Origin: Veillonella sp. 3891
GTDB taxonomy: Bacteria > Bacillota > Negativicutes > Veillonellales > Veillonellaceae
NCBI RefSeq assembly: GCF_003992315.1
Contig: NZ_RQVE01000009.1
Coordinates: forward strand, 1 to 64,000
Direction: 5' to 3'
DNA: 64,000 bases
The notes under the pieces are model-generated. The model worked only from the letters and a program-made list of their open reading frames with translations. It was not told where the DNA came from and did no database searches. Position 1 is the stretch's first letter, and each line of letters opens with the position of its first letter. The position numbers were made by a program, and so were the translations under genes. Positions 9,092-17,968 of this stretch are shown here, piece by piece.

Positions 9092-10761
9092 TGAAAAGTT
9101 TATTGAAATTCATTACATGTGGCAGTGTAGATGATGGAAAATCTACATTGATTGGACATATCTTATACGATTCCAAATTATTATATGCAGACCAAAAGGA
9201 AGCCCTTGAACTAGAAAGTAAGGTGGGCAGTCGTGGTGGTAAAATCGACTACTCCTTATTACTAGACGGTTTGATGGCAGAGCGTGAGCAAGGTATCACC
9301 ATCGACGTGGCATACCGGTATTTCACAACGGACCATCGCAGCTTCATCGTGGCAGACACACCGGGCCATGAAGAATATACACGTAACATGGCGGTGGGAG
9401 CCTCCTTTGCGGATTTAGCAATCATTCTAGTGGATGCGAAGCAAGGTGTGTTGGTGCAAACCCGTCGTCACGCTCGTATCTGTGCCTTAATGGGTATCCA
9501 ACATTTCATCTTTGCAGTGAATAAAATGGACTTAGTGGACTATAGTGAAAGTCGCTTCCAAGAAATCCAAACAGATATCGAAGCATTACAACAAGAATTG
9601 CAATTGGCAGATATTGCTATCATCCCTGTGTCAGCTACTGAGGGTGACAATATTACTGTGCATTCTCCGCACATGCCTTGGTACAAGGGCAATACCTTGC
9701 TAGGTCATTTAGAAACAGTAGATATCCAAGCTTTTGAAGAAGAAGGATTCTATTTGCCAGTACAACGTGTATCTCGACCAGACCATACGTTTAGAGGATT
9801 CCAAGGCCAAGTAGAAAGTGGTACCCTTCGTGTGAATGACACAGTGTGTGTCTTGCCAAGCGGTGAAACGGCAGTGGTAAAATCCTTAATTCGAGGTTTT
9901 GATTCTGTTGAGGAAATTCATACAGGGGAAGCGGTGACGATCCAATTAGATCGTGAAGTAGATGTGTCCCGTGGTTGTGTCATTGTGAATGGCACAGAAT
10001 TACAGGTCAGTGCAAAGTTAGAAACTACCTTGCTCTGGATGGATGATACCACCTTGCAAGAAGGTAGAGAATACTTGATTATGGCAGGTACGAAATTAGT
10101 GTCTGGGGTAGTGAGCAAAATCCGGTATGCTGTGGATGTGAACACTGGCGAGCATGTGGAGCGTGATGGATTAAGCAAAAATGAGATAGCACGCTGTGTC
10201 TTGACCTTACAAGAGCCAATTGTGGTGGATACTTTCACTAAGCATAAAACATTGGGTGAGTTCATCCTTATCGACCGTGTGAGCCATATGACAGCGGCCT
10301 GCGGTGTGATCCAAGACACCCTCGATAAAGGGGAAGAGCTATATACATTTATCGGTGATTCCGTTCGTGGTCGTGGTGATATTTTTGAAGAGTTCTACTA
10401 CGATGTGGAAGGATTGACAGTCGATAAAGTGCGCCCAGAATGTGCTACGTACCGTGTGGGTGATACGATTCCGTTGACAGGGGATAGCTACCAATATCCG
10501 AGTACCTTTGATATCTTAATTTTACGCGATAAAGTATATATTTCCGTACGAGATGGGGTCATCACAGCCATTGCTCCATTGCGTGAGTATACGTACCAAG
10601 GTGTGCCATTGCTAAATGGTCGTGGCTTTGGCATTGAGGTACAATCTGCAGAGGAATATACTCAGTTTATAGCAGATATTGAGGCATCCAAGAATCTCAA
10701 TGAGACATTCGCGAAATGGTTGACTTTCACAAGCTACCGTCATATTGCTTTCAAAAAATAA
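9091..10761 (+). CDS. cysN: Sulfate adenylyltransferase subunit 1 (GTPase) with extra C-terminal domain
   Basis: GTPase subunit that couples GTP hydrolysis to APS formation by CysD. EF-Tu-like motifs: GSVDDGKST (residues 12-20), GITIDVAYRYF, DTPGHEEYTRNM and NKMDLVDYS. The conserved end of the E. coli-type protein (FILIDRVSHMTAACGVI) falls near residues 389-405, yet the chain runs to 556. The last ~150 residues are not an APS kinase (CysC): no second P-loop is present. I do not recognise this extension. Since AprAB uses APS directly, no kinase would be needed. Confidence 0.94.
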   Translation: MKSLLKFITCGSVDDGKSTLIGHILYDSKLLYADQKEALELESKVGSRGGKIDYSLLLDGLMAEREQGITIDVAYRYFTTDHRSFIVADTPGHEEYTRNMAVGASFADLAIILVDAKQGVLVQTRRHARICALMGIQHFIFAVNKMDLVDYSESRFQEIQTDIEALQQELQLADIAIIPVSATEGDNITVHSPHMPWYKGNTLLGHLETVDIQAFEEEGFYLPVQRVSRPDHTFRGFQGQVESGTLRVNDTVCVLPSGETAVVKSLIRGFDSVEEIHTGEAVTIQLDREVDVSRGCVIVNGTELQVSAKLETTLLWMDDTTLQEGREYLIMAGTKLVSGVVSKIRYAVDVNTGEHVERDGLSKNEIARCVLTLQEPIVVDTFTKHKTLGEFILIDRVSHMTAACGVIQDTLDKGEELYTFIGDSVRGRGDIFEEFYYDVEGLTVDKVRPECATYRVGDTIPLTGDSYQYPSTFDILILRDKVYISVRDGVITAIAPLREYTYQGVPLLNGRGFGIEVQSAEEYTQFIADIEASKNLNETFAKWLTFTSYRHIAFKK

Positions 10762-10801
10762 GTTATATTGTTAACCTTGCAAGTCTACAAAAGGTTGCCT
10801 A

Positions 10802-10830
10802 TTGTCCTAAACCTCTCTACACGGTATAAT
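10802..10830 (+). promoter_or_regulatory. Sigma-A-type promoter for ecfA1-ecfA2-ecfT
   Basis: TTGTCC at 10802-10807 and TATAAT at 10825-10830 with 17 bases between them, about 60 bases before ecfA1. No obvious intrinsic terminator was seen between cysN and this promoter. Confidence 0.6.
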
Positions 10831-10890
10831 GAAGTAGATTGTAATACGAAGTAACAATTGTACTTACGTAGAGAGGAAACTGAAAACAAG

Positions 10891-11733
10891 ATGAAACAAG
10901 TTATGATCAGTACGGACCATATGAGTCATGTGTACCAAGACGAAATGGGCCGTGAGGTACACGCCTTGCAGGATGTGAGTGTTCACATTCATGAAGGTGA
11001 GTTTGTCAGTATTATCGGGACAAATGGGAGCGGTAAAAGTACCCTTGCCAAACATTTTAATGTCCTATTACAGCCTACATCTGGTACCGTTACCGTTTTA
11101 GGAATGGATACAAAGGAAGAACATTTAATTTGGAATATTCGCCAAAATGTGGGTATGGTATTCCAAAATCCAGATAATCAAATTGTGGCAGCTATTGTGG
11201 AAGAAGATGTGGCGTTTGGTCCAGAGAATCTAGGCGTTCCAGCTCCAGAGATTCGCAGTCGTGTAGATGCAGCCTTGGCGGCGGTAAATATGTCGGACTA
11301 TGCCTTGCATGGACCTCATCTATTATCAGGGGGACAAAAGCAACGTATCGCCATTGCCGGTGTATTAGCGATGAAACCGAAATGCATTATTTTAGATGAG
11401 CCAACAGCGATGTTAGATCCGAAGGGGCGTAAGGAAGTGATGGATACGGTGTATCGTCTCAATAAAGAAGAGGGCATCACTATCGTGTATATTACGCACT
11501 TTATGGAAGAGGCAGCTTTGGCGGATCGTATCATCGTGATGAAACAAGGTAAGGTCATCGACGAAGGGGCACCGAAAGATGTGTTTATGAATGTAGACAC
11601 TTTAAAAGGTCTTGGACTAGATGTGCCGGTGCCATCAGAAATTGCAGTGCGATTACAAGAAAAAGGGGTAGCTATGCCAAAGGGCATTACCACTAATGAA
11701 GAACTAGGGGAGGCCATATGTCAATTCAATTAG
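10891..11733 (+). CDS. ecfA1: ECF transporter ATPase EcfA1
   Basis: One of two ATPases of the energy-coupling factor module shared by vitamin and metal importers. Walker A is GTNGSGKST (near residues 49-57), the Q-loop VFQNPDNQIV is typical of EcfA/CbiO, the signature LSGGQKQR and Walker B CIILDEP follow. ATG at 10891 is preferred to an upstream TTG, because the chain then starts just before the first strand. It overlaps ecfA2 by 16 bases. No S component is adjacent, as expected of group II ECF modules that serve S components encoded elsewhere (candidates here at 24375 and 27253). Confidence 0.94.
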   Translation: MKQVMISTDHMSHVYQDEMGREVHALQDVSVHIHEGEFVSIIGTNGSGKSTLAKHFNVLLQPTSGTVTVLGMDTKEEHLIWNIRQNVGMVFQNPDNQIVAAIVEEDVAFGPENLGVPAPEIRSRVDAALAAVNMSDYALHGPHLLSGGQKQRIAIAGVLAMKPKCIILDEPTAMLDPKGRKEVMDTVYRLNKEEGITIVYITHFMEEAALADRIIVMKQGKVIDEGAPKDVFMNVDTLKGLGLDVPVPSEIAVRLQEKGVAMPKGITTNEELGEAICQFN

Positions 11734-12587
11734 AACATGTTACCTACACCTATGGACAGGGAACCCCTTTTGAAAAAACGGCCTTATATGATGTGAATTT
11801 GACCATTCACGAAGGTGAGTTTGTAGGCATTATCGGTCATACTGGGTCTGGTAAATCCACCTTAGTACAACATCTGAATGGTTTATTACACCCTACAACA
11901 GGCACTGTGAAAGTAAACGGTGTAGACCTAGTAGGTAAAACAGAAGAAGTCAAACAAACCCGTCACAAAGTAGGCATGGTATTTCAATATCCAGAGCATC
12001 AACTCTTCGAGGAAACCATCGCTAAAGATATTGCCTTTGGACCTAAAAATCTTGGTTTTGATGAGGCGGAAGTAGATTGCCGTGTGCGAGAAGCGATGCA
12101 ATTTGTAGGTCTTGATTACGATACCTATGCGGAGCGGTCTCCCTTCCATTTGTCGGGTGGACAAATGCGCCGTGTGGCCATTGCGGGGGTCATTGCCTTA
12201 GACCCAGATTATTTAATCCTCGATGAGCCTTCGGCAGGTCTCGACCCATTTGGACGAGAAGAAATCTTTGGAGAAATTGTGAAATTGCACAAGGAAAAAG
12301 GAATTACTGTTATCCTTGTATCTCATAATATGGAAGATATTTCTCGCATGGCGAATCGCTTGATTGTGATGCACCAAGGGCAAGTCTTATTGGATGGTAA
12401 TCCTATCGAGATTTTCCACAATGATCGTGAGAAACTACAGTCTGCCGGTGTGGATGTACCGCCATTGTCGCAAACATTACAAGCCTTGGCAGAACGAAAC
12501 ATTCCTGTCAATATCGACCGTGTCCATGTCAATGAGGCGGTAGCAGATATTTACGACTATCTCAAGGAGGTGCACCATGCTAAGTAA
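11718..12587 (+). CDS. ecfA2: ECF transporter ATPase EcfA2
   Basis: Second ATPase of the ECF module, forming a heterodimer with EcfA1. Walker A GHTGSGKST near residues 39-47, Q-loop FQYPEHQLFEET (the EHQLFEET wording is characteristic of EcfA2), signature LSGGQMRR, Walker B YLILDEPSAGLDP. At 289 residues the size is normal. The start lies inside the 3' end of ecfA1 and the end overlaps ecfT by 11 bases. Confidence 0.95.
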   Translation: MSIQLEHVTYTYGQGTPFEKTALYDVNLTIHEGEFVGIIGHTGSGKSTLVQHLNGLLHPTTGTVKVNGVDLVGKTEEVKQTRHKVGMVFQYPEHQLFEETIAKDIAFGPKNLGFDEAEVDCRVREAMQFVGLDYDTYAERSPFHLSGGQMRRVAIAGVIALDPDYLILDEPSAGLDPFGREEIFGEIVKLHKEKGITVILVSHNMEDISRMANRLIVMHQGQVLLDGNPIEIFHNDREKLQSAGVDVPPLSQTLQALAERNIPVNIDRVHVNEAVADIYDYLKEVHHAK

Positions 12588-13383
12588 TATTACCATCGGT
12601 CAGTACTTCCCAGGAGATTCTTTGCTCCACCGTATGGACCCACGGGCTAAGATTATAGCCACCATGATTTTCATCATTGCCATCTTCTTTGCGGACAGCT
12701 TGGTGACCTATAGCATTGTGGCAGCCTTTACCTTCGGTTGTTTGGGACTGTCTCGCTTGCCAGTGCGACTTGTGTGGCTGTCCATTAAACCATTGTGGAT
12801 TATCATCGTATTCACTTTGGCCATTCACGTGTTCACTACGCCGGGGGAATACCTATTCACCTATGGTTGGCTACACATCAGCCGAGAAGGGCTCAATTTG
12901 GGTGGCCTTATGGCAGGACGATTGATCTTCTTAATCGTATTCTCTTCCTTGTTGACCTATACTACATCCCCTATCCGATTGACGGACGGTATTGAAAGAC
13001 TCCTAAACCCTTGGAAACGCTTTGGTGTGCCAGCCCATGAATTAGCGATGATGATGACCATTGCTTTACGATTTATTCCGACTTTGTTAGAGGAAACAGA
13101 TCGCATTATGAAAGCCCAAGAATCTCGTGGTGCTGATTTTACTACAGGATCCTTACTAAAACGAGCTAAAAATATGGTGCCTTTATTAGTGCCATTATTT
13201 ATTAGCGCTTTCCGCCGTGCCGATGAATTGGCAGTGGCTATGGAATCTCGCTGCTATCGAGGCGGAGAGGGGCGTACTCGCTTGAAAGAATTGCAATACA
13301 GTCAATTAGATACCTATGGTATTGGCGCTGTGGTGCTTGTGAGTATTGTACTAGCTGTATTACGCTGGGGCTTTGGCATATAA
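12577..13383 (+). CDS. ecfT: ECF transporter transmembrane component EcfT
   Basis: Membrane scaffold that links EcfA1/A2 to interchangeable substrate-binding S components. The 268 residues contain several hydrophobic segments followed by the two Arg-containing coupling motifs that insert into the ATPases: KAQESRGADF and AMESRCYRGG. AAGGAGG lies about six bases before the ATG at 12577. Confidence 0.95.
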   Translation: MLSNITIGQYFPGDSLLHRMDPRAKIIATMIFIIAIFFADSLVTYSIVAAFTFGCLGLSRLPVRLVWLSIKPLWIIIVFTLAIHVFTTPGEYLFTYGWLHISREGLNLGGLMAGRLIFLIVFSSLLTYTTSPIRLTDGIERLLNPWKRFGVPAHELAMMMTIALRFIPTLLEETDRIMKAQESRGADFTTGSLLKRAKNMVPLLVPLFISAFRRADELAVAMESRCYRGGEGRTRLKELQYSQLDTYGIGAVVLVSIVLAVLRWGFGI

Positions 13384-13465
13384 GAACTAGTTGTATAAGC
13401 TAGTCACAGATATGCTAGCCGTAGATATATATCATAAGGTAGAAAAATAGTAGAAAGAATAGGAC

Positions 13466-14257
13466 ATGCCACATATGACAAGAACCATACAGCTCATCGT
13501 CGCCTATGATGGTACAGAGCTCTGCGGATATCAACGGCAACAAAATGGACCTACAGTACAAGGTTATTTAGAAGAAGCCTTATCTAAGGTTTGTAATGAG
13601 CCCATCACGATTTATGGATCCTCTCGGACCGACGCTGGTGTTCACGCTAGAGGGCAAGTAGTGGCGTTCACTACTACGGGAAAGATTCCTGTAGACAATC
13701 TGATGCGGGCCCTCATCGCCCATATGCCACCGTATATTGTGGTTCGTGAGGCACAGGAGTTACCGTCTGATTGGAATCCACGGAATTATGTAAAAGGGAA
13801 GGAATACATTTATACCATTCATAATGATGCTGTGGTAGACCCATTGCAATTGCGCTATGCCTACCATGTGCGTAAACCTTTGGATATAGAGACGATGCGG
13901 CGCGCGGCACAGGCCCTAGAGGGGATACATAATTTTAGTACGTTCAAAGGCCATAATACGACGGTACAAGACCCAGTAAAGACCATGTATGCGGTGAAAG
14001 TCATCCAACAGGGGACGACGGTGCGTATCCATGTGTTAGGAGATGGATTTGTGTACCACATGGTGCGGAATATGGCAGGATTTTTGGTGGATGTAGGCTT
14101 AGGTCGCTTTCAACCAGAAGACGTGCCACGTATCATTGGGGCGGAAAATAGACAATTAATCGGAAAAACAGCGCCTGCCCATGGACTGTGTTTAGATACA
14201 GTGTTTGTGGATAACGATAGTTTGGTACAAGCCGTATCGAGATTGTCAAACTACTAA
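13466..14257 (+). CDS. truA: tRNA pseudouridine(38-40) synthase TruA
   Basis: Isomerises uridines 38-40 in the tRNA anticodon arm. The catalytic aspartate is in GSSRTDAGVHARGQV (Asp56). YDGTELCGYQRQ at the N-terminus and FVYHMVRNMAGFLVDVG near residue 195 are family motifs. Length (263) is normal. The ribosome binding site is weak: ATG at 13466 is used, but ATG at 13475 is also possible. The ecfA-ecfA-ecfT-truA order is common in Firmicutes, although here an 82-base gap separates truA from ecfT. Confidence 0.96.
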   Translation: MPHMTRTIQLIVAYDGTELCGYQRQQNGPTVQGYLEEALSKVCNEPITIYGSSRTDAGVHARGQVVAFTTTGKIPVDNLMRALIAHMPPYIVVREAQELPSDWNPRNYVKGKEYIYTIHNDAVVDPLQLRYAYHVRKPLDIETMRRAAQALEGIHNFSTFKGHNTTVQDPVKTMYAVKVIQQGTTVRIHVLGDGFVYHMVRNMAGFLVDVGLGRFQPEDVPRIIGAENRQLIGKTAPAHGLCLDTVFVDNDSLVQAVSRLSNY

Positions 14258-14398
14258 GCTAGGGAGTTTAAGATAGGTATATTAGAGTTAATAGGGTATA
14301 ATAGAAGTATATAGTGAAAGATATACGGAGTATATCCTGTAATATCTGAATGTGCTTTGTACGTGCTTAGTATAGGGCTAAGAGCTTAGGAGGTTACT

Positions 14399-14701
14399 AT
14401 GAAAGAAGACGGAATCCATACGCATATTGCCATTAAAATGCCAGAATACATTATCGATGTAGATGAACTGGTGAATGACCCAGTGAATCGTCGTAAACTA
14501 GCTCGATTCATTATGAAACGCCATTTAGATATGGACAAAATTATTGAAGAATTTGTGAACAATCCAGAGAATGAGCAAGAATTAATGCGCTTTGCCGCAT
14601 CTGTGGTATTTTCTAAAACAGGTCGCGATATGAACGAATATAGCGAAGACTTGTTGCCATTGTTCTTTGAAGAAGCAGTGTACGAAGACGATTTGCTGTA
14701 A
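14399..14701 (+). CDS. Small acidic hypothetical protein
   Basis: A 100-residue protein with a good ribosome binding site (TAGGAGG, 14387-14393) and its own terminator at 14770. It is rich in Asp/Glu, has no membrane segment or signal peptide, and looks helical (repeated motifs such as DELVNDP and EEFVNNPENEQEL about 30 residues apart suggest a duplicated short helical unit: 'hxxFVNNP/ELVNDP'). I do not recognise the family, and no catalytic motif is visible. A TATAAT around 14293 may belong to its promoter. It is a real gene by codon use and signals, but its function is unknown. Confidence 0.75.
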   Translation: MKEDGIHTHIAIKMPEYIIDVDELVNDPVNRRKLARFIMKRHLDMDKIIEEFVNNPENEQELMRFAASVVFSKTGRDMNEYSEDLLPLFFEEAVYEDDLL

Positions 14702-14769
14702 TCCAGTATACTAACATAGCTCTAGGTGATGATAGTTTCAGAAATTAGAGTGCAAGTAAATAGAAATGT

Positions 14770-14818
14770 AAAAGGACTGTAACACATGTATGGAGTACAT
14801 GGATTATAGTCCTTTTTA
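14770..14818 (+). terminator. Intrinsic terminator after the small acidic protein gene
   Basis: AAAGGACT (14771-14778) pairs with AGTCCTTT (14808-14815), with a partly paired internal stretch, followed by T residues. Confidence 0.75.
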
Positions 14819-14940
14819 TAATCTATTCTGTTTTAAATATTAAAACCAACGCATTTGTCCTATAACGCTCAAGTACACAATACTAGTAACTTTCAGCTAT
14901 GATCGATTGGATAGTGTGGAATAGGTAAATATGAATGACA

Positions 14941-14985
14941 ATAGGCATATATGGTTGGTAAGAGATTCAACACATATATGCCTAT
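14941..14985 (-). terminator. Inverted repeat downstream of first purine permease
   Basis: A perfect 13-bp stem ATAGGCATATATG (14941-14953) / CATATATGCCTAT (14973-14985) lies just after the stop of the permease transcribed leftwards. The T-run on that strand is weak, so it may stabilise the mRNA 3' end as much as terminate. The same palindrome follows the neighbouring paralogue. Confidence 0.55.
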
Positions 14986-15003
14986 AGTTATATTACTATG
15001 TAA

Positions 15004-16374
15004 TTAGCCAAAGAATACATATTTAGCCAATACAATGGCACTCATAACATATACGAACCAGTGTACTTCTTTATACTTACCAGTGATGACTTTAATGATT
15101 GGGTAGATGATTAAACCGGCAGCCACACCGTTCGCGATGCTGTATGTAAAAGGCATCAAAACGATAACTAGATAGGCAGGGAAACCTTCTGTCCAATCGG
15201 AGAAGTCGATTTCACGAATGGATTCCATCATCAAGGCGCCTACAAGAATTAATACAGGAGCAGTGGCTGCATTCGGTACTAAGGCGATTAATGGAGCAAA
15301 GAATAAGGAAAGAATGAACATAAAGCCGCAAGTGACAGCAGTTAAACCAGTACGGCCACCAGCACCAACCCCAGCAGCACTTTCAACGAAGGCTGTAATA
15401 GTACTGGAACCAAGCAGAGCACCAAAGCTAACGCCGAGAGAGTCTACAATCATCGCTTTTCCTAAACTAGGGAATTTGCCAGCTTTTGGATCGGAAATAC
15501 CAGCTTTAGCCGTGGTAGCAATCAATGTTCCCATGGAGTCAAATAATTCGACAAAGGTGAACGAGAAAATGATGGTTATAAGCCCAATTTGGAAGGCGGA
15601 ACCGATATCTAGTTGCATGAATGCAATTTTGCTGAAATCAGGAATCGCCATAAATGTCAATGTTTCAGGTAGTGTAGCAATACCTGTTACATAGGCGATA
15701 ATGGATGTGGTAATTACACCAATGAGTAGAGCGCCTGTAATACGGCGTGCCATCAAAGCTGCTGAGAAGAATAATCCAAATAAAGATAAGAGAACTTCTG
15801 GGTTTTTGAGATTTCCCAAACTTAATAATGTTTCAGAGGCTCCAGGAGACCCATGCCCTTTGGCAGCGATAATATCATGCAATGTACCTGGTTGTAAGGA
15901 CAGGGAAATGGTCATTAATCCAGATAGTTTTAACCCGATAATACAAATAAATAAACCGATACCTACAGTGATAGCAAACTTTAAGGATGCAGGAATCACT
16001 TTAATAATCAGCAGACGTATATTTGTTACAGTTAATACAAAGAAGACAAGACCAGATATAAAGACGGCACCCAGCGCTGTTTGCCATGTTAACCCCATAC
16101 CAATAACGACCGTAAAGGAGTAGAATGCTAAGAGCCCTACACCGGGTGCATAGGCTAATGGATAGTTAACAAATAGTCCCATAATCATAGTAACCAATCC
16201 GCCACCTAAGGCAGTAGCGATTAATACGGCATCTCTGTCCATCCCAGCCAATCCTAATAAATTAGGCGCTAGTAGCAAAATGTATGCCATGGTAATGAAT
16301 GTGGTGAGACCAGCGAGGATCTCTGTTCGAACTGAGGTGTTCCGCTCTTTCAGTGCGAATAGCCTTTCTAACAT
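15004..16374 (-). CDS. NCS2-family purine permease (AzgA/PbuG-like), copy 1
   Basis: Integral membrane transporter, 456 residues and about 12-14 helices, predicted to import hypoxanthine, guanine or adenine by cation symport. AzgA/PbuG-type signatures: RTEILAGLTTFITMAYILLL at the N-terminus, LAPGVG-like YAPGVGLLAFYSF, and FDSMGTLI and STITAFVESAAGVGAGGRTG in the middle. ATG is preceded by AGGAGG. It is a close paralogue of the next gene at 16598, clearly by tandem duplication. Guanine deaminase at 20672 supports a purine substrate. No purine riboswitch was recognised upstream; instead a palindrome overlaps the putative -10 (16403-16429). Confidence 0.9.
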   Translation of the reverse strand: MLERLFALKERNTSVRTEILAGLTTFITMAYILLLAPNLLGLAGMDRDAVLIATALGGGLVTMIMGLFVNYPLAYAPGVGLLAFYSFTVVIGMGLTWQTALGAVFISGLVFFVLTVTNIRLLIIKVIPASLKFAITVGIGLFICIIGLKLSGLMTISLSLQPGTLHDIIAAKGHGSPGASETLLSLGNLKNPEVLLSLFGLFFSAALMARRITGALLIGVITTSIIAYVTGIATLPETLTFMAIPDFSKIAFMQLDIGSAFQIGLITIIFSFTFVELFDSMGTLIATTAKAGISDPKAGKFPSLGKAMIVDSLGVSFGALLGSSTITAFVESAAGVGAGGRTGLTAVTCGFMFILSLFFAPLIALVPNAATAPVLILVGALMMESIREIDFSDWTEGFPAYLVIVLMPFTYSIANGVAAGLIIYPIIKVITGKYKEVHWFVYVMSAIVLAKYVFFG

Positions 16375-16402
16375 AGTAAAACCTCCTTCTCTATAACAAA
16401 TT

Positions 16403-16429
16403 ATGTTTACATTATAGCATGGTAAACAT
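16403..16429 (-). promoter_or_regulatory. Palindrome over the -10 box of purine permease copy 1
   Basis: ATGTTTAC (16403-16410) and GTAAACAT (16422-16429) are perfect 8-bp arms separated by 11 bases. Between them, on the permease strand, lies TATAAT (complement of 16411-16416). The position suggests a repressor operator that covers the promoter. No clear -35 was seen. Confidence 0.5.
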
Positions 16430-16516
16430 GAGAAAAAAAGATAATTGATAAAAATTTGTGATAAAAATCACATACTTGAGAATTGATATACATATGATAG
16501 AAAGATAGGTAATAAA

Positions 16517-16566
16517 ATAGGCATATATGGTTAGAATACAATAAAATTCATACCATATATGCCTAT
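16517..16566 (-). terminator. Inverted repeat downstream of second purine permease
   Basis: A perfect 15-bp stem ATAGGCATATATGGT (16517-16531) / ACCATATATGCCTAT (16552-16566). The 5' arm matches that of the hairpin at 14941, so the hairpin was copied along with the permease gene. Confidence 0.6.
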
Positions 16567-16597
16567 ATTTATTTAGTTGAGTAGTAATGAGAATCGA

Positions 16598-17968
16598 TTA
16601 ATCAAAGAAAATATATTTTGCTAATACAATAGCTCCTAATACGTACATGAACCAGTGTACATCTTTATGACGGCCGGTGATGAATTTCATCAATGGATAT
16701 ACGATAAGACCCGCTGCTACACCATTGGCAATGCTGTAAGTGAAAGGCATTAACACGATGACTAAATACGCAGGGAATCCTTCTGTCCAGTCGGAGAAAT
16801 TGATTTCACGGATAGCTTCCATCATCAAGGCCCCAACCAAGATGAGTACAGGGGCTGTCGCTGCATTGGGAACTAATGCGATCAATGGAGCAAAGAATAA
16901 ACAAAGGATGAACATGATACCACAAGTGACAGCAGTGAGACCTGTACGACCACCAGCACCTACGCCAGCGGCGCTTTCAACGAAAGCCGTAATCGTACTA
17001 GAACCAAGCATAGCGCCGAAACTAACACCTAGGGAATCTACAATCATTGCTTTGCCAAGACCAGGAAATTCACCTTTTTTAGGATCCGCAATGCCAGCTT
17101 TGGAGGCAGTAGCAATTAAGGTACCCATGGAGTCGAATAATTCAACGAAGGTGAAAGAGAAAATAATGGTCACAAGGCCTACTTGGAAGGCAGAAGCAAT
17201 GTCTAATTCCATGAAAGCAATTTTGCTGAAATCAGGAATTGCTACAACGCTCAAGGTATCAGGCAGAGTGGCTACTCCCGTAGCATAGGCAAGAATGGAT
17301 GTGACGATAACACCAATCAATAGGGATCCCGGTACACGACGAGCCATTAATGCAGCGGAGAAAAATAGGGAGAACAAAGATAACAGCACTTCTGGATTGC
17401 CAAGGTTACCAAGTGTTAACAATGTTTCTGATGCGGCAGGTGCTCCATGACCTTTGGCAGTCACAATGTCATTCAATGTACCAGGTTGCAAAGACAAGGC
17501 GATGGTCATAAGACCAGATAGTTTTAAACCAATGATACAGATGAATAAGCCAATGCCCACAGTAATGGCAATTTTTAAAGAAGAAGGAATGGCCTCAATG
17601 ATAAGCTGACGAATTTTCGTTAGTGTCAATACGAGGAATACAAGACCAGAAATAAATACAGCACCTAATGCCGTTTGCCAAGTCAATCCCATACCGAGAA
17701 CCACGGTGAAAGAATAAAAGGCTAATAAGCCAACACCAGGAGCCAAAGCAATAGGATAATTAACAAATAGACCCATGGCGATAGTGACTAAACCACCTCC
17801 TAAGGCTGTAGCAATTAATACGGCATCTTTGTCCATACCAGCTAAGCTTAGTAAGTTGGGTGCCAATAGCAAAATGTATGCCATGGTAATAAACGTAGTC
17901 AGTCCCGCAAGGACTTCTGTACGGATCGTAGTATTTCGCTCTTTCAGAGCGAATACGCGTTCTAACAT
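16598..17968 (-). CDS. NCS2-family purine permease (AzgA/PbuG-like), copy 2
   Basis: 456 residues, the same length as copy 1 and alike along the whole chain (LAPGVGLLAFYSF, FDSMGTLIATASKAG, STITAFVESAAGVG). ATG at 17968 is chosen for the AGGAGG just upstream; an upstream in-frame ATG at 18058 would add 30 poorly conserved residues. Differences from copy 1 are scattered, which suggests both are functional; different purine specificity is possible but not shown. It lies 223 bases upstream (in its own direction) of copy 1, and each probably has its own promoter. Confidence 0.9.
   Translation of the reverse strand: MLERVFALKERNTTIRTEVLAGLTTFITMAYILLLAPNLLSLAGMDKDAVLIATALGGGLVTIAMGLFVNYPIALAPGVGLLAFYSFTVVLGMGLTWQTALGAVFISGLVFLVLTLTKIRQLIIEAIPSSLKIAITVGIGLFICIIGLKLSGLMTIALSLQPGTLNDIVTAKGHGAPAASETLLTLGNLGNPEVLLSLFSLFFSAALMARRVPGSLLIGVIVTSILAYATGVATLPDTLSVVAIPDFSKIAFMELDIASAFQVGLVTIIFSFTFVELFDSMGTLIATASKAGIADPKKGEFPGLGKAMIVDSLGVSFGAMLGSSTITAFVESAAGVGAGGRTGLTAVTCGIMFILCLFFAPLIALVPNAATAPVLILVGALMMEAIREINFSDWTEGFPAYLVIVLMPFTYSIANGVAAGLIVYPLMKFITGRHKDVHWFMYVLGAIVLAKYIFFD

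Noticed and set aside
15218-17288. Long plus-strand frames opposite the purine permeases (15218-15694, 15701-16123, 16740-17288)
   Set aside because: They mirror each other only because the permeases are paralogues; they have no start signals and lie antisense to well-supported genes.
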